From NCBI RefSeq assembly GCF_018687635.1, contig NZ_CP061300.1, forward strand, positions 2,067,424-2,131,423: 64,000 nucleotides of DNA. The letters run 5' to 3'. Position 1 is the stretch's first letter. Each line of letters begins with the position of its first letter. This document shows positions 38,878 through 49,189 of this stretch, piece by piece. Under the pieces are notes generated by a model that did not search any database, was not told where the DNA came from, and saw only the letters and a program-made list of their open reading frames with translations. Source of the DNA: Polynucleobacter sp. MWH-Braz-FAM2G (GTDB lineage Bacteria > Pseudomonadota > Gammaproteobacteria > Burkholderiales > Burkholderiaceae). The position numbers were made by a program, and so were the translations under genes.

Positions 38878-39660
38878 ATGTTACGCATCATTTCAGCGAA
38901 TCTCAATGGTATCCGCTCCGCGATAAAAAAAGGCTTTCTGCCTTGGGCCATCAAACAAAGGGCTGACTTCATCTGCATGCAAGAGCTCAAAGCTCAACGC
39001 GATGACTTAGAGGATGCCATTCTCAATCCAGACGGTATGCATGGCTTTTTTCACCATGCCGAAAAAAAAGGCTATAGCGGCTGCGGCATTTACACCCCCC
39101 ACACGCCCGATGAAGTCTTGTACGGCTATGGCAATGAAGAGTTTGATGCTGAGGGACGTTATGTAGAGGCACGCTTTAAAGGCCTATCTGTTATTTCTGT
39201 TTACATGCCCTCAGGCTCAAGCTCACCCGAACGTCAAGAAGCTAAATATCGATATTTAGATAGCTTTTTACCTCATCTAATTTCCCTCAAAAACTCCGGC
39301 CGAGAAATCGTGCTTTGCGGAGACGTCAATATCGCCCATCAAGAAATTGATCTGAAGAACTGGAAAGGCAATCTCAAAAACTCAGGCTTCTTGCCCGAAG
39401 AGCGTGCATGGCTTACCAATCTGTTTAGCAACATTGGTTATGTGGATGTTTATCGCAAGCTAGAACCCGAAGCAACTGAATCTTGCTACACCTGGTGGAG
39501 CAATCGCGGACAAGCCTATGTTAAGAATGTGGGTTGGCGCATTGACTATCACATCACCACACCTGGTATTGCCGCGAGCGCTAAAAAAACAGCTGTATAT
39601 AAAGATGAAAAGTTCTCAGACCACGCGCCACTTACGGTTGACTATGACTGGAAAATTTAA
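38878..39660 (+). CDS. xth: Exodeoxyribonuclease III (AP endonuclease family)
   Basis: DNA-repair 3'-exonuclease and AP endonuclease. The 260 residues start [20 protein letters not shown]. The catalytic Glu is in CMQELKAQ, and the Asp/Asn pair is in [16 protein letters not shown]. The closing [11 protein letters not shown] carries the His of the active site. All EEP-family signatures are present. The start is fixed by the family N-terminus and leaves 8 nt to the divergent pyrE start, with only a weak AGG upstream, so the mRNA may be almost leaderless. Confidence 0.94.
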   Translation: MLRIISANLNGIRSAIKKGFLPWAIKQRADFICMQELKAQRDDLEDAILNPDGMHGFFHHAEKKGYSGCGIYTPHTPDEVLYGYGNEEFDAEGRYVEARFKGLSVISVYMPSGSSSPERQEAKYRYLDSFLPHLISLKNSGREIVLCGDVNIAHQEIDLKNWKGNLKNSGFLPEERAWLTNLFSNIGYVDVYRKLEPEATESCYTWWSNRGQAYVKNVGWRIDYHITTPGIAASAKKTAVYKDEKFSDHAPLTVDYDWKI

Positions 39661-39677
39661 GCTGCAAAAATTGAGGC

Positions 39678-41039
39678 TTACTCACCCTCTTTCTTGATCT
39701 GAACGAGCTTGAAATGAATTGTTGTCCAGATTAAAAGCAACACTGGTGCGCCGATAATGGCGGTGCCATAAAAGAAAGCTTGGTATCCATAGTGATCCAC
39801 GAATACGCCTGAGAAGCCCGCTAACCATTTAGGCAGAAGCAACATCATCGAACTAAATAAGGCGTACTGAGTTGCAGAATAACGAATATTGGTTAGCGCA
39901 GATAAGAAAGCAATAAATGCTGCGCTAGCAATGCCCGAACTAAGATTGTCCGCAGATATGACCCAAATTAAGCCGTGTAGGTCATGTCCTCTTGTGGCCA
40001 ACCAAGCAAAGAGTAAATTACTCACCGCCGAGAGTATTGCGCCCACAAGCAAAATTCTTAAGACACCAAAACGAAGAGTGAGTACACCGCCAACAAATGC
40101 GCCTGCCAAAGTCATCACGACACCAAATACTTTGCTGACTGCCGCTACTTCATCCTTGGTATACCCCATATCTACATAAAAAGGATTTGCCATGATGCCC
40201 ATGACAACATCACTAATTCGATAGACGGCAATTAAAGACAAAATCAAAATAGCATGCCAGCGATAACGGCCAATAAATTCTGCGAAAGGCTCAATCAATG
40301 TTTGATAAAGCCATGCTTTAGCTGTGCGAACTTTTGCTAACTCATACTGAGCAGGCTCTTTGCTTAATAGAGTTGTCATTACGCCTACACCAATAGATGC
40401 GGCCATACAAAGGTATGCAAATTGCCACGCAGCAGGATCATAACCAATGCTTGTTTCTGCTCTAGCTGCAAGCCAGAGCACACCAGCGCCAGCCCAAATT
40501 AATGCGAGTCGATAACCTGTTTGATAAGTGGCCGCCAAGGCTGCTTGATGATCGCTATTAGCTGACTCAATTCGAAAAGCATCAAGGGCAATATCTTGGG
40601 TTGCTGAACCGAATGCAACCAATAGAGCACACCAAACAATGGAATCGAGCGAAAGCTTAGGATCCAAAGTCGACATCAAGACCAAGCCCGTGATGATAAG
40701 AGCTTGCGCAAAGAGTAGCCAACTACGGCGTCGACCAAATAATTTTGTTAGAAACGGAATTTGTAAACGATCAACCAGGGGTGCCCATACCCATTTGAAT
40801 GCATAAATCAAGCCAACCCAGGTTAAGTAACCAATCGTACTGCGATCAATGCCTGCTTCACGCAACCAAAAACTGAGGGTTCCAAGAATCAAAAGCAAAG
40901 GAAGGCCAGCAGAAAAACCCAAGAACAACATACGCAAACAAGGCCATTCGAGATAAACACGAAAGTCTTTGAGCCATGACTGCACTACATTGAGTAGTTT
41001 GTTAGGCACGACGAATGCGGAATAAAGCGAGACTACCAA
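39678..41039 (-). CDS. ampG: AmpG-family MFS permease (muropeptide transporter)
   Basis: A multi-pass (about 12 helices) major-facilitator protein like AmpG, which imports GlcNAc-anhydro-muropeptides for wall recycling. LGFSAGLPLLLILGTLSFWL followed by REAGIDRSTIG and KWVWAPLVDRL are family hallmarks. The frame opens at TTG 41039, overlapping metW by 38 nt. Because AmpG proteins usually begin close to the WLKDFRVYLEWP segment, a GTG at 40985 is a reasonable alternative start. It follows slmA-metX-metW in the same direction. Signalling by AmpG toward beta-lactamase induction is known elsewhere, but no ampR or ampC is in the window. Confidence 0.85.
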   Translation of the reverse strand: MVVSLYSAFVVPNKLLNVVQSWLKDFRVYLEWPCLRMLFLGFSAGLPLLLILGTLSFWLREAGIDRSTIGYLTWVGLIYAFKWVWAPLVDRLQIPFLTKLFGRRRSWLLFAQALIITGLVLMSTLDPKLSLDSIVWCALLVAFGSATQDIALDAFRIESANSDHQAALAATYQTGYRLALIWAGAGVLWLAARAETSIGYDPAAWQFAYLCMAASIGVGVMTTLLSKEPAQYELAKVRTAKAWLYQTLIEPFAEFIGRYRWHAILILSLIAVYRISDVVMGIMANPFYVDMGYTKDEVAAVSKVFGVVMTLAGAFVGGVLTLRFGVLRILLVGAILSAVSNLLFAWLATRGHDLHGLIWVISADNLSSGIASAAFIAFLSALTNIRYSATQYALFSSMMLLLPKWLAGFSGVFVDHYGYQAFFYGTAIIGAPVLLLIWTTIHFKLVQIKKEGE

Positions 41040-41595
41040 ATAGGTTTGGCATCATAGTAACTTGACGACCTTCATGCAGAATGCATTGATCGAGCACCTT
41101 AAGGCCAAGGTTTGAAGCCAACCTTTCAAAGTCGGCAACAGTCAGGACGCGCACATTAGGAGTGTTGTACCACTGGTAGGGCAAGCTCTTGGAAACTGGC
41201 ATGTGACCCAACCCTACAGCGAGGCGATGTGACCAATGCCCAAAGTTTGGAAAAGAAATAACAGACTCTTTACCTACGCGCACTACTTCACGCAATATCT
41301 TTTCAGTTTGATGAATGGTTTGGAGTGTCTGCGACAACACAACGGTATCAAAACTATTGTCTTCAAACAATGCTAGACCACCTTCTAAGTCTTGCTGGAT
41401 AACGTTCAAGCCTTTTTGCACGCAGGCAAGAACTCGGGAATCATCAATCTCAACCCCATATGAATGGACTGGTTTTTGTTTCTGCAAAAATTCCAAGAAG
41501 CTGCCATCGCCACAACCAAGGTCAAGTACTTGGCTATTAGGCGCAATCCAATTTGCTATGGCGGAAAAATCCGCGCGCATATTTAGGATGCTCAT
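41002..41595 (-). CDS. metW: Methionine biosynthesis protein MetW
   Basis: A 197-residue methyltransferase-fold protein always found beside metX. It starts [20 protein letters not shown], has the SAM-type loop [15 protein letters not shown] (residues about 22-36), and [12 protein letters not shown] near 118. MetW is required for full MetX activity in several proteobacteria, probably as a partner subunit. Its start overlaps the metX stop by 4 nt, and its end overlaps the AmpG-type gene. Confidence 0.94.
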   Translation of the reverse strand: MSILNMRADFSAIANWIAPNSQVLDLGCGDGSFLEFLQKQKPVHSYGVEIDDSRVLACVQKGLNVIQQDLEGGLALFEDNSFDTVVLSQTLQTIHQTEKILREVVRVGKESVISFPNFGHWSHRLAVGLGHMPVSKSLPYQWYNTPNVRVLTVADFERLASNLGLKVLDQCILHEGRQVTMMPNLFGSLALFRIRRA

Positions 41596-42731
41596 GATTG
41601 CACCTCAAGCATTTGCTTAAAGTAAGCGCGAACGAGATTATGGTACCGCGCATCGTCTAATAAGAACGCATCGTGGCCATGCGGTGCATCAATCTCCGCA
41701 TAAGTGACCTCACTCTTGTTGCTAAGCAATGACTGAACAATCTCACGACTACGATCTGGAGGGAAACGCCAATCAGTCGAAAAACTCACCACCAAAAATT
41801 TAGCCTGTACCTCTGCTAAAGCCCGATTTAAACTTCCATCATAACGACGCGCTGGATCAAAATAATCTAAAGCACGCGTAATTAACAGATAAGTATTAGC
41901 ATCGAAGTACGTTGAAAATTTATCGCCTTGATGACGTAAATAGCTCTCAACCTCAAACTCAACATCAAAGCTAAAACGATAGTCATTAGATTCGCCATTT
42001 GGACGTTGCAATTCACGTCCAAATTTCTCGGCCATGTCATCGTCAGACAAATAGGTAATATGGCCGACCATTCGAGCCAAACGCAAACCACGCTTAGGCA
42101 CCACACCATATTCGTAATAGTTTCCGCCATGAAAATCAGGGTCGGACAAAATGGCATTTCGTGCCACTTCATTAAAAGCAATATTTTGCGCGCTCAATCT
42201 TGGTGTAGAAGCTACTACTACACAATGCTCTATGCGCTTGGGAAACTGAATTGCCCAAGCCATTGCCTGCATGCCGCCCAAACTACCACCCATCACAGCT
42301 GCAAATTTACGAATCCCTAGTTTGTCAGCCAAGCGAGCCTGAGTATTTACCCAGTCTTCGACAGTAACTACTGGGAAGTCTGCCCCATAAGGTTTGCCAG
42401 TGGCAGGATTAATGCTCATTGGCCCGGTAGAACCAAAACACGAACCTAAATTATTTACGCCGATAACGAAGAAATGATTAGTATCTACCGGCTTACCAGG
42501 ACCAATCATGTTGTCCCACCAACCTAGATCTTCAGGATCTTCTGGGCTTGGGCCTGCTACATGATGAGAAGCATTGAGTGCGTGACAAACTAGCACCGCA
42601 TTACTTTTATCAGCATTCAGTTTGCCGTAAGTTTCAATAACTAAATCGTAACCAGCTAACATGGCGCCACTCTGCAAAGGCAGGGGCTCGGCAAAATGAA
42701 TGGTATTTCTAGAGAGGTTTAACTCGCTCAT
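41592..42731 (-). CDS. metX: Homoserine O-acyltransferase MetX
   Basis: First committed step of methionine synthesis: acylates homoserine. The alpha/beta-hydrolase fold of 379 residues has the nucleophile elbow [13 protein letters not shown] near residue 150. The C-terminal part has [13 protein letters not shown] with the catalytic His. LNASHHVAG and [11 protein letters not shown] are conserved in the family. MetX enzymes of proteobacteria with a MetW partner often use succinyl-CoA rather than acetyl-CoA, so the acyl donor is uncertain. It overlaps slmA upstream and metW downstream by 4 nt each. Confidence 0.95.
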   Translation of the reverse strand: MSELNLSRNTIHFAEPLPLQSGAMLAGYDLVIETYGKLNADKSNAVLVCHALNASHHVAGPSPEDPEDLGWWDNMIGPGKPVDTNHFFVIGVNNLGSCFGSTGPMSINPATGKPYGADFPVVTVEDWVNTQARLADKLGIRKFAAVMGGSLGGMQAMAWAIQFPKRIEHCVVVASTPRLSAQNIAFNEVARNAILSDPDFHGGNYYEYGVVPKRGLRLARMVGHITYLSDDDMAEKFGRELQRPNGESNDYRFSFDVEFEVESYLRHQGDKFSTYFDANTYLLITRALDYFDPARRYDGSLNRALAEVQAKFLVVSFSTDWRFPPDRSREIVQSLLSNKSEVTYAEIDAPHGHDAFLLDDARYHNLVRAYFKQMLEVQS

Positions 42732-43378
42732 TCTGACAGGAGAAGTCGCAAACTAACATCGGAAGCTTCAGTAGGCAGCTTTTTAAACCCACTTCGAGCA
42801 AAGCGATGCCAACGACCCAATATAAAACTCATCAACATGGCGGCGCGAATACTCACCTCTTCTTGTCCTAACTGCCCCCAGTTACCGCCTTGGGTTTGAG
42901 CAATTCGTAATGCCTGTTTAAGAGAAGCCTCAACTCGGTCCAACACTTGTGTAATACGCTCTTGCAAACGATCGTCTTCTTGCAATAAAGCATCGCCCAA
43001 TAAAACACGTGTCATGCCAGGATTTTTTTCAGCAAAGAAAAGCAGCATTTGCAAAATCCCGCGCGCTTGAGCAAGACCAGATTCTTCCTTTTGATTGATT
43101 TGATTGATCAATCCAAAAACAGTTTGCTCAATAAAAGAAATCAGACCTTCAAACATCTGCGCCTTACTGGCAAAATGGCGATACAAAGCGGCTTCTGAAA
43201 CCTGAATCTTTGCTGCTAAAGCAGCCGTAGTCACGCGCTCACCTTTAGGGTTTTGCAGCATTTCAGCAAGCACCTGCAGTATCTGCAGACGACGTTCGCC
43301 TGGGCGTGGACGCTTGCGCGCTTTACCAGCGTCAGCGCTGCTGTCGTTGATGTCTGCTGGATCTAGGGAGTCGCGCAT
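42728..43378 (-). CDS. slmA: TetR-family nucleoid occlusion factor SlmA
   Basis: A 216-residue TetR-fold DNA-binding protein. The helix-turn-helix is in [31 protein letters not shown] (family core; residues about 47-77). The C-terminal half, with [27 protein letters not shown], matches SlmA. In E. coli SlmA binds chromosome sites and blocks FtsZ assembly over the nucleoid. The N-terminal 25 residues are charged and disordered-looking. Unusually it is coupled to metX by a 4-nt overlap. A plain TetR regulator of metX is a possible alternative reading. Confidence 0.82.
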   Translation of the reverse strand: MRDSLDPADINDSSADAGKARKRPRPGERRLQILQVLAEMLQNPKGERVTTAALAAKIQVSEAALYRHFASKAQMFEGLISFIEQTVFGLINQINQKEESGLAQARGILQMLLFFAEKNPGMTRVLLGDALLQEDDRLQERITQVLDRVEASLKQALRIAQTQGGNWGQLGQEEVSIRAAMLMSFILGRWHRFARSGFKKLPTEASDVSLRLLLSE

Positions 43379-43388
43379 CGTGATTTAC

Positions 43389-44291
43389 TTATCTAGAGCG
43401 GATCATCGTACCGAATGCTTGCTCGGTCAAAATTTCTAGCAATAGTGAATGCTCAATACGACCATCAATGATATGGACTGAATTCACTCCACTCTTAGCA
43501 GCATCTAGCGCGGAAGAAATCTTTGGCAACATGCCGCCTGAAATAGTGCCATCAGCAAATAACTCATCAATTTCTCGAGCGGTTAAATCAGTTAATAGTG
43601 TGCCATTTTTATCCATTACACCAGGAATATTAGTCATCATGACTAATTTCTCTGCATGCAGAATTTCAGCCATCTTGCCTGCAACTAGATCAGCATTGAT
43701 GTTAAAGGCTTGACCTTCTTCGCTAAATCCGATTGGGGAAATTACAGGAATAAATGCATCATCCTGCAAGGCTTTTACAACCGCAGGGTTAATAGCCTCA
43801 ATCTCACCAACAAAACCTAGATCAATCATTCCGCCAGCTTGCTTTTCATCGGCAACTAACATTTTTTTGGCGCGGATAAGTCCACCATCTTTACCTGTTA
43901 AACCAACTGCTTGGCCGCCAAAGTGGTTTATTAACATCACGATATCTTGTTGCACTTCACCACCAAGAACCCACTCCACCACTTCCATCGTTTCTTCGTC
44001 AGTGACACGCATACCCTGAATGAAGGTACCTGTCTTGCCAATTTTCTTGAGAGCTTCATCAATTTGTGGTCCGCCACCATGAACCACCACAGGATTCATA
44101 CCGACCAATTTCAACAAAATAACGTCGCGCGCGAAACTCTCCTTAAGACGCTCTTCAACCATAGCGTTGCCGCCATACTTAATCACAATTGTTTTGCCGT
44201 GATATGAGCGAATATAAGGCAATGCTTCCGCCAAGATCTCCGCCTTCAACAAAGGAGGAATATCACTAATAGTTGGTAAATTCTTAGTCAT
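43389..44291 (-). CDS. argB: Acetylglutamate kinase
   Basis: Second step of arginine synthesis. The 300 residues from the chosen start include VIKYGGNAM near residue 35, [17 protein letters not shown] near residue 68, and [14 protein letters not shown], all typical ArgB elements. I chose the ATG at 44291 ([10 protein letters not shown]) because the longer frame to 44381 would overlap dksA by 77 nt, and the shorter length matches the family. No N-terminal helix typical of strongly arginine-inhibited hexameric forms can be judged with certainty. It follows dksA by 13 nt and precedes slmA by 10 nt. Confidence 0.94.
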   Translation of the reverse strand: MTKNLPTISDIPPLLKAEILAEALPYIRSYHGKTIVIKYGGNAMVEERLKESFARDVILLKLVGMNPVVVHGGGPQIDEALKKIGKTGTFIQGMRVTDEETMEVVEWVLGGEVQQDIVMLINHFGGQAVGLTGKDGGLIRAKKMLVADEKQAGGMIDLGFVGEIEAINPAVVKALQDDAFIPVISPIGFSEEGQAFNINADLVAGKMAEILHAEKLVMMTNIPGVMDKNGTLLTDLTAREIDELFADGTISGGMLPKISSALDAAKSGVNSVHIIDGRIEHSLLLEILTEQAFGTMIRSR

Positions 44292-44304
44292 CACTGCATC
44301 AAAT

Positions 44305-44793
44305 TTATTCGCCAAATAATTTTTGGCGGAGTTCACGACGCTCTTGCGCCTCAAGAGATAAATTGGCTGTAGGTCTAGCAATTAAACGGTTTAAGCCAAT
44401 CGGCTCACCGGTTTCTTCACACCAACCATAGTCACCAGATTCAATACGCGCTAAAGCCTGCTCTACTTTTTTGAGCAATTTGCGTTCACGATCGCGTGTA
44501 CGTAATTCCAGCGCATGCTCTTCTTCGATTGTTGCCCGATCAGCTGGATCAGGAACCAAAATGTTTTCGCGCAGATGCTCGGTAGTTTCAGAAGCATTCT
44601 TCAGAATGTCTTCTTTAAGAGTAAGTAATTTTTGACGGAAAAAATCTAACTGCGCAGCATTCATATAGTCCTTATCGGACATCTTGAGCAATTCTGCCTC
44701 TGTAAGCGCTGCGCCTTTTGCAACTTTTGTGCTTGCAGCTTTGCTACTAGCTTTTGCAGGAGCCGCTGGTTTTGTTGCTGTTTTTGCCGTCAT
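44305..44793 (-). CDS. dksA: RNA polymerase-binding regulator DksA (single-cysteine form)
   Basis: Cofactor of ppGpp that enters the RNA polymerase secondary channel. The 162 residues have a Lys/Ala-rich N-terminal 30 residues, a coiled coil with the tip motif DPADRAT (D82, D85, A87), and the C-terminal zinc-finger region. Only one cysteine (C125 in [13 protein letters not shown]) remains of the four that bind zinc in E. coli DksA. The other three positions are Thr, Ser and Ala, so it probably folds without zinc, a form seen in many beta- and alphaproteobacteria. It lies 107 nt downstream of a CobW-type metal GTPase gene. Confidence 0.93.
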   Translation of the reverse strand: MTAKTATKPAAPAKASSKAASTKVAKGAALTEAELLKMSDKDYMNAAQLDFFRQKLLTLKEDILKNASETTEHLRENILVPDPADRATIEEEHALELRTRDRERKLLKKVEQALARIESGDYGWCEETGEPIGLNRLIARPTANLSLEAQERRELRQKLFGE

Positions 44794-44900
44794 CTCATTC
44801 TTCCTTGGTTTGAAGCATTATTGCCTCATTCTGCCAAACTTTACTGCCACAGAATCAATATTTAGCAATATTGCCCGTGGCGGCGGATTGTACCCGAATC

Positions 44901-45965
44901 CTACTTAACCAAACATCCCTCAAGCCCAGCCAGCAGGGTGTCTTTAGGCAAATCGATGCCTATAAACACCATACGTGTTTGCTTGGGTTCTGCCCCCCAT
45001 GGACCAGCCAAATCGCTTCCCATCATCTGATGAACCCCCTGAAACACCACTTTTCGGGCACTTCCCTTCACATAGAGCACGCCTTTATAGCGCAACATCT
45101 TATCTCCGAAGACCTCCAAAATACCCCCTAGGAAATCTTCCAGTTTTTTATGATCAAAGGGTTTATCACTACGAAAAACAAAGGATTGAATGCGATCCGT
45201 ATGGCCAGTATGGCCATGGTGGTGGTCATGGGCATGATCGTGCCCACAGCTGCTGTGATCATGATCATGACTGTGGTCGTGACCGCAATGGGCATGATCG
45301 TGATCATCTTGCTCCAAGAAATGGGGGTCAATGTCGAGCTTGGCATTCAGATTGAACCCCTTTAGGTCTAAAACCGCATTTAGGGGCACCACGCCCTTAG
45401 AAATGCCTGCAATCGGCGCCCTTGGGTTCATGTGCATTAGGCGGTTGCGTAAAGCATCCACCTCTGCCGGAGTAACTAGATCTGTTTTGGTAATAAAGAT
45501 TTGATCTGCAAAACCTACCTGACGCTGAGCTTCTTCATGCTCGTTGAGTTGCTGTTGACCATGCTTAGCATCTACCAATGTAACTACCGCATCCAAAACA
45601 TAATGATCAGCAACATCATCATCCATAAAAAAGGTCTGGGCAACCGGACCTGGGTTGGCAACGCCGGTAGTTTCAATCACTACACGATCAAAGCTAATTT
45701 TCTTATCCTTACGTTGCTCCCATAGTTCATTGAGAGCCTCCACCAAGTCGCCTCGAATGGTGCAACAAATGCAGCCATTACTCATCTGAACAATATTCTC
45801 TTGGTTATCTTGAACCAAGATGTCGTTATCAATATTTTCTTCGCCGAACTCATTCTCAATCACGGCAATTTTTTTACCATGCTCTTCAGTCAAAATGTGC
45901 TTAAGCAAAGTGGTTTTGCCGCTTCCCAAGAAGCCCGTCAAAATAGTTACAGGAATTAATGCCAT
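44901..45965 (-). CDS. CobW/COG0523-family metal-chaperone GTPase
   Basis: A G3E-family GTPase thought to deliver metal, often zinc, to client enzymes. The 354 residues start [20 protein letters not shown] (Walker A), carry the metal motif [10 protein letters not shown] (CxCC) near residue 65, [12 protein letters not shown], and the base-recognition TKTD. A His/Asp/Cys-rich run at about residues 219-250 is likely a metal reservoir. The C-terminal CobW domain ends [12 protein letters not shown] chose the ATG at 45965, with GGA 6 nt upstream, over a TTG at 45980. No Zur-type operator is evident upstream. Confidence 0.9.
   Translation of the reverse strand: MALIPVTILTGFLGSGKTTLLKHILTEEHGKKIAVIENEFGEENIDNDILVQDNQENIVQMSNGCICCTIRGDLVEALNELWEQRKDKKISFDRVVIETTGVANPGPVAQTFFMDDDVADHYVLDAVVTLVDAKHGQQQLNEHEEAQRQVGFADQIFITKTDLVTPAEVDALRNRLMHMNPRAPIAGISKGVVPLNAVLDLKGFNLNAKLDIDPHFLEQDDHDHAHCGHDHSHDHDHSSCGHDHAHDHHHGHTGHTDRIQSFVFRSDKPFDHKKLEDFLGGILEVFGDKMLRYKGVLYVKGSARKVVFQGVHQMMGSDLAGPWGAEPKQTRMVFIGIDLPKDTLLAGLEGCLVK
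45215..45310 (-). repeat. His/Asp/Cys-rich low-complexity repeat within the CobW-type gene
   Basis: About 96 nt of degenerate catgatc/gtgatcat-type repeats encode a histidine-rich run with recurring CGHDH units. This is an in-frame part of the GTPase gene, not a separate element. It is a plausible metal-binding linker between the G domain and the C-terminal domain. Slippage could make its length variable between strains. Confidence 0.75.
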
Positions 45966-46033
45966 GGATGATCCAATCAAAATCTAAAGCCATTATTTCC
46001 CGAAGCGGGAAACCTTCTATATTACCGAGTTCT

Positions 46034-47035
46034 TCAGCCTTTGCCAGCCTTTGCACGCGGATGCGCTTTATCGTATGCCTGAGCAAGGTGTTGAAAGTCT
46101 AGGGAGGTATAAATCTGGGTACTTGCAATGCTGGCATGCCCCAGCATCTCCTGTACAGCACGTAAATCCTGGGAGGATTGCAGTACATGACTTGCAAAAC
46201 TATGACGCATCATATGTGGATGCACATGGGTTGGCAAACCAGCACGCATGGCTAGAGTGCGCAAGCGTGCCTGAACTGTACGAGGAGATAAGCGCTTCCC
46301 GTTGGCAGATAAAAATAGGGCTATAGATTCTTCTGAGAAATCGCCCGCATTCCGAATTTCCCGCCATGCCATCAGTGATTTCATCGCAGGTACACCGACA
46401 GGTACTGAGCGACGTTTTCCGCCCTTACCCAAAACAGTTACTTCTGCCGCATCCCAGTCTAACCAGCCAGCAGATTCATGCTGACGATCCTTGCTTTGTA
46501 TGACATCGATTCCTAGCAATTCCGATAAACGCAAGCCAGAGGAATACAACAAATCAATAATTGCGGCATCCCGTATAGATTCAAGATCCTTCTTTTCCTC
46601 AGCCTCTTTAACCGCCTGATTTACTAACGAGAGAGCCTGTTCAACCGAAAGAGCTTTGGGTAAGGACTTCAAACGTTTTGGTGCTTTAACGTCATCTACC
46701 GGGTTAGCGACCAAGTGATTGGCTATCTTGCCAGCATGTGCATCGCGTCGCGCATCTTTTTCAGTGAGCCAGTCATACCAACCGCGCCAGGCAGAAAGAG
46801 CTCTAGCAATGCTTCTCGAAGACTTGCCTTTGGAATGTAAGCGCCCAGCCCAACGACGAACATACCCATTACTGACTTTTAATAATTCAATCGAGTCCTC
46901 AAGTGCAAAATTTTGTAGGTCACTTAGATCCATGCCATATGCTTTGAGCGTATGCGGCGAGAGTTGACGCAACACATGTAACTCATGCAGGTACTCCTGC
47001 ATGAGCGGATGAAGATCAGTCGCCTTTAGTTTCAT
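46034..47035 (-). CDS. xerC: Tyrosine recombinase XerC
   Basis: Site-specific recombinase that, with XerD, resolves chromosome dimers at dif. The 333 residues have the N-terminal SAM-like core-binding domain (about 1-110). The catalytic tyrosine-recombinase residues are: Arg in SGLRLSELLG, Lys in LGKGGKRRSVP, HMMRHSFASHV (HxxR), LGHASIAS (His), and the nucleophile Tyr in TQIYTSLD. It overlaps the upstream DUF484 gene by 20 nt, the same partnership as yigA-xerC in E. coli. It is distinct from phage integrases by its short N-terminus and context. No dif site is in the window as far as I can see. Confidence 0.93.
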   Translation of the reverse strand: MKLKATDLHPLMQEYLHELHVLRQLSPHTLKAYGMDLSDLQNFALEDSIELLKVSNGYVRRWAGRLHSKGKSSRSIARALSAWRGWYDWLTEKDARRDAHAGKIANHLVANPVDDVKAPKRLKSLPKALSVEQALSLVNQAVKEAEEKKDLESIRDAAIIDLLYSSGLRLSELLGIDVIQSKDRQHESAGWLDWDAAEVTVLGKGGKRRSVPVGVPAMKSLMAWREIRNAGDFSEESIALFLSANGKRLSPRTVQARLRTLAMRAGLPTHVHPHMMRHSFASHVLQSSQDLRAVQEMLGHASIASTQIYTSLDFQHLAQAYDKAHPRAKAGKG

Positions 47036-47693
47036 AAGCTTGGATGCGATCCAAAGCTGCGGCAGTTAACTCGGCTATTTGACGCAAATAAAATGCGCCC
47101 ATATCAGCTGTGAATCGCGACTCGTCTTTACTTGCCAATAACAATACTGCTGGGGATTGATTCACACCAATGCTTTTGCCTATTGGCAAACCAATTGCAA
47201 CCATACTTTGCCAATCTGGATCAATTGTTGTTTGGCTTGCTAAGAGATCTACGCTAGCAGCAGCCAACTCTTTAGCTGAACCGCATAAGGGCGTATCCAC
47301 CCAAGGACCAAAAGCTGAATTGGGTGATAACAACTGAGCAGAATCCACTTCAAAGACGTTTGCCAATCCTAAAGTAATTGCATCTTCGACGTCTGCCTTG
47401 TTATTTGCTTTCATTAAACGCAATAACCACGCCACCAAGCTTTGTTGCGTTTTATCGTTACGACTACCAAAGTGCAACATCTCACTTAGACGACGATTGA
47501 GCTCTTGATTTTGGGTGCGCAAAACAGTCATCTGCCGCTCTTGTAAAGAGATGGCGCGATCCTCATGCGGATGCTTAATTCGAATCTCATTAAAGAGATC
47601 GGCATAGCGCTCAAAAAAGCCTGGGGTTGCGCGTAACCACTCTGCGACCAACTCTTCTTGCTCGGCTTGTTTTGGATCTATCGCACTCATCAA
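47016..47693 (-). CDS. DUF484 family protein
   Basis: A 225-residue DUF484 protein. The N-terminus reads AEWLRATPGFFERYADLFNEIRIKHPH, followed by AISLQERQMTVLRTQN, a helical coiled region, then a GAF-like C-terminal domain (about 85-220). Function is unknown; in E. coli the homologue YigA lies just upstream of xerC, and the same order holds here, with a 20-nt overlap. dapF, which precedes the pair in E. coli, is instead about 9 kb away on the other strand. Confidence 0.87.
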   Translation of the reverse strand: MMSAIDPKQAEQEELVAEWLRATPGFFERYADLFNEIRIKHPHEDRAISLQERQMTVLRTQNQELNRRLSEMLHFGSRNDKTQQSLVAWLLRLMKANNKADVEDAITLGLANVFEVDSAQLLSPNSAFGPWVDTPLCGSAKELAAASVDLLASQTTIDPDWQSMVAIGLPIGKSIGVNQSPAVLLLASKDESRFTADMGAFYLRQIAELTAAALDRIQAYETKGD

Positions 47694-47716
47694 TTTCCTT
47701 CTAAAAATAATCTTTT

Positions 47717-49189
47717 TTAACTAAGCTTTTTACGCAAGAGTTCATTCACTTGGCTAGGATTAGCTTTGCCTTGTGAAGCTTTCATGATCTGCCCCACCAG
47801 AGCATTGAAGGCCTTCTCTTTGCCCGAGCGAAACTCTTCGACAGATTTCTGATTAGCGGCTAATACCTGATCGATAATGGCATCAAGCGCACCGCTATCA
47901 CTTATTTGCTTCAAACCCTTAGCCTCAATAACTTGATCCACAGTACTGATGGCTTTGCCTGCAATCGCCTCTTCCCAAAGAATCGCAAAGATATCCTTGG
48001 CAATCTTATTGGAAATAGTTCCATCTGCCACACGAATAAGTAATGGCGCTAAATGACCCGGTTTTAATGGCGCATCAGCAGTAGCAATACCAGCACGATT
48101 TAAAGAAGAGGCAAATTCACCAGCGATCAAATTAGCCGCCGCCTTAGCCAATGGAATACCTACAATTGCTAACAATTCTTCAAATACTTTTGCAGTGTCA
48201 CGATCCTGCGTAAGTAACTGCGCATCATAAGCACTTAAACCAAATTCACTTTGCCACTTTTCACGCAGTTGTGCAGGCAATGCGGGCATCTTGCTACACA
48301 CATCAGCAATCCAAGCATCATCAATTACCACAGGCAATAAATCGGGGTCAGGGAAATAACGGTAGTCATTTGCATCTTCCTTGCTCCGCATGCTGCGTGT
48401 TTCACCACGATCCGGATCATACAAACGGGTTTCTTGAACCACAGTACCACCATCCTCAATCAACTCAATTTGACGGCGCACTTCATATTGAATTGCTTCT
48501 TCTAAAAAGCGAAAGGAGTTCAAGTTCTTAATTTCACAACGAGTACCAAACTCAGTCTGACCCTTAGGGCGAACAGATACGTTTGCATCACATCGGAATG
48601 AGCCTTCTTGCATATTGCCATCACAAACCCCAAGCCATACCACTAGGCTATGCAATGCTTTGGCATAGGCAACCGCCTCCGCTGCGCTGCGCATCACTGG
48701 TTCAGTCACAATCTCTAGAAGTGGAGTACCTGCGCGATTTAAGTCAATGCCGCTGGACGGTTCGCCTTGGGGACCTATAAAACCCTCCTCATGAACTGAT
48801 TTGCCAGCGTCCTCTTCCATATGGGCGCGAGTGAGTTGAACTACCTTCACCTCATCACCAACCAGAATTTCTACCTGACCACCAACCACGACGGGAATTT
48901 CCATTTGGCTAATTTGATAGCCCTTGGGCAGGTCTGGATAAAAATAGTTCTTGCGCGCAAAAATGCTTGCTGGAGAAATCTTTGCATTAACCGCCAAACC
49001 AAAACAAATAGCATGCTCTACAGCTTGACGATTCAGCACTGGCAAGACACCAGGCAAAGCTAAGTCCACTGCGCATGCTTGTGTGTTTGGCTCGGCGCCA
49101 AAACGTGTACTTGCTCCACTAAAAATTTTTGATTCTGTTTGTAATTGTGCGTGGGTCTCTAGACCAATAACAACTTCCCATTGCATCAT
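47717..49189 (-). CDS. gatB: Asp-tRNA(Asn)/Glu-tRNA(Gln) amidotransferase subunit B
   Basis: Kinase/amidation subunit of the GatCAB complex that makes Gln-tRNA(Gln) and/or Asn-tRNA(Asn) from misacylated precursors. The 490 residues start with [20 protein letters not shown]. They contain [13 protein letters not shown] and [23 protein letters not shown] segments (here [13 protein letters not shown]), and end in the YqeY-like tail with [16 protein letters not shown]. It overlaps the gatA stop by 4 nt. Confidence 0.97.
   Translation of the reverse strand: MMQWEVVIGLETHAQLQTESKIFSGASTRFGAEPNTQACAVDLALPGVLPVLNRQAVEHAICFGLAVNAKISPASIFARKNYFYPDLPKGYQISQMEIPVVVGGQVEILVGDEVKVVQLTRAHMEEDAGKSVHEEGFIGPQGEPSSGIDLNRAGTPLLEIVTEPVMRSAAEAVAYAKALHSLVVWLGVCDGNMQEGSFRCDANVSVRPKGQTEFGTRCEIKNLNSFRFLEEAIQYEVRRQIELIEDGGTVVQETRLYDPDRGETRSMRSKEDANDYRYFPDPDLLPVVIDDAWIADVCSKMPALPAQLREKWQSEFGLSAYDAQLLTQDRDTAKVFEELLAIVGIPLAKAAANLIAGEFASSLNRAGIATADAPLKPGHLAPLLIRVADGTISNKIAKDIFAILWEEAIAGKAISTVDQVIEAKGLKQISDSGALDAIIDQVLAANQKSVEEFRSGKEKAFNALVGQIMKASQGKANPSQVNELLRKKLS

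Noticed and set aside
44858..44878. AT-rich inverted repeat CAATATT/AATATTG upstream of dksA
   Set aside because: Seven weak base pairs without a T-run; not convincing as a terminator or operator.
45128..45365. Open frames on both strands across the CobW-type gene, rich in Met/Ile/Val or His
   Set aside because: They are by-products of the repetitive His/Asp codon run in the GTPase gene; they lack ribosome sites and family features.
47016..47035. Overlap of xerC and DUF484 genes as a sign of a frameshifted fusion
   Set aside because: Both proteins have complete family ends and the overlap is a usual coupling arrangement in this compact genome.
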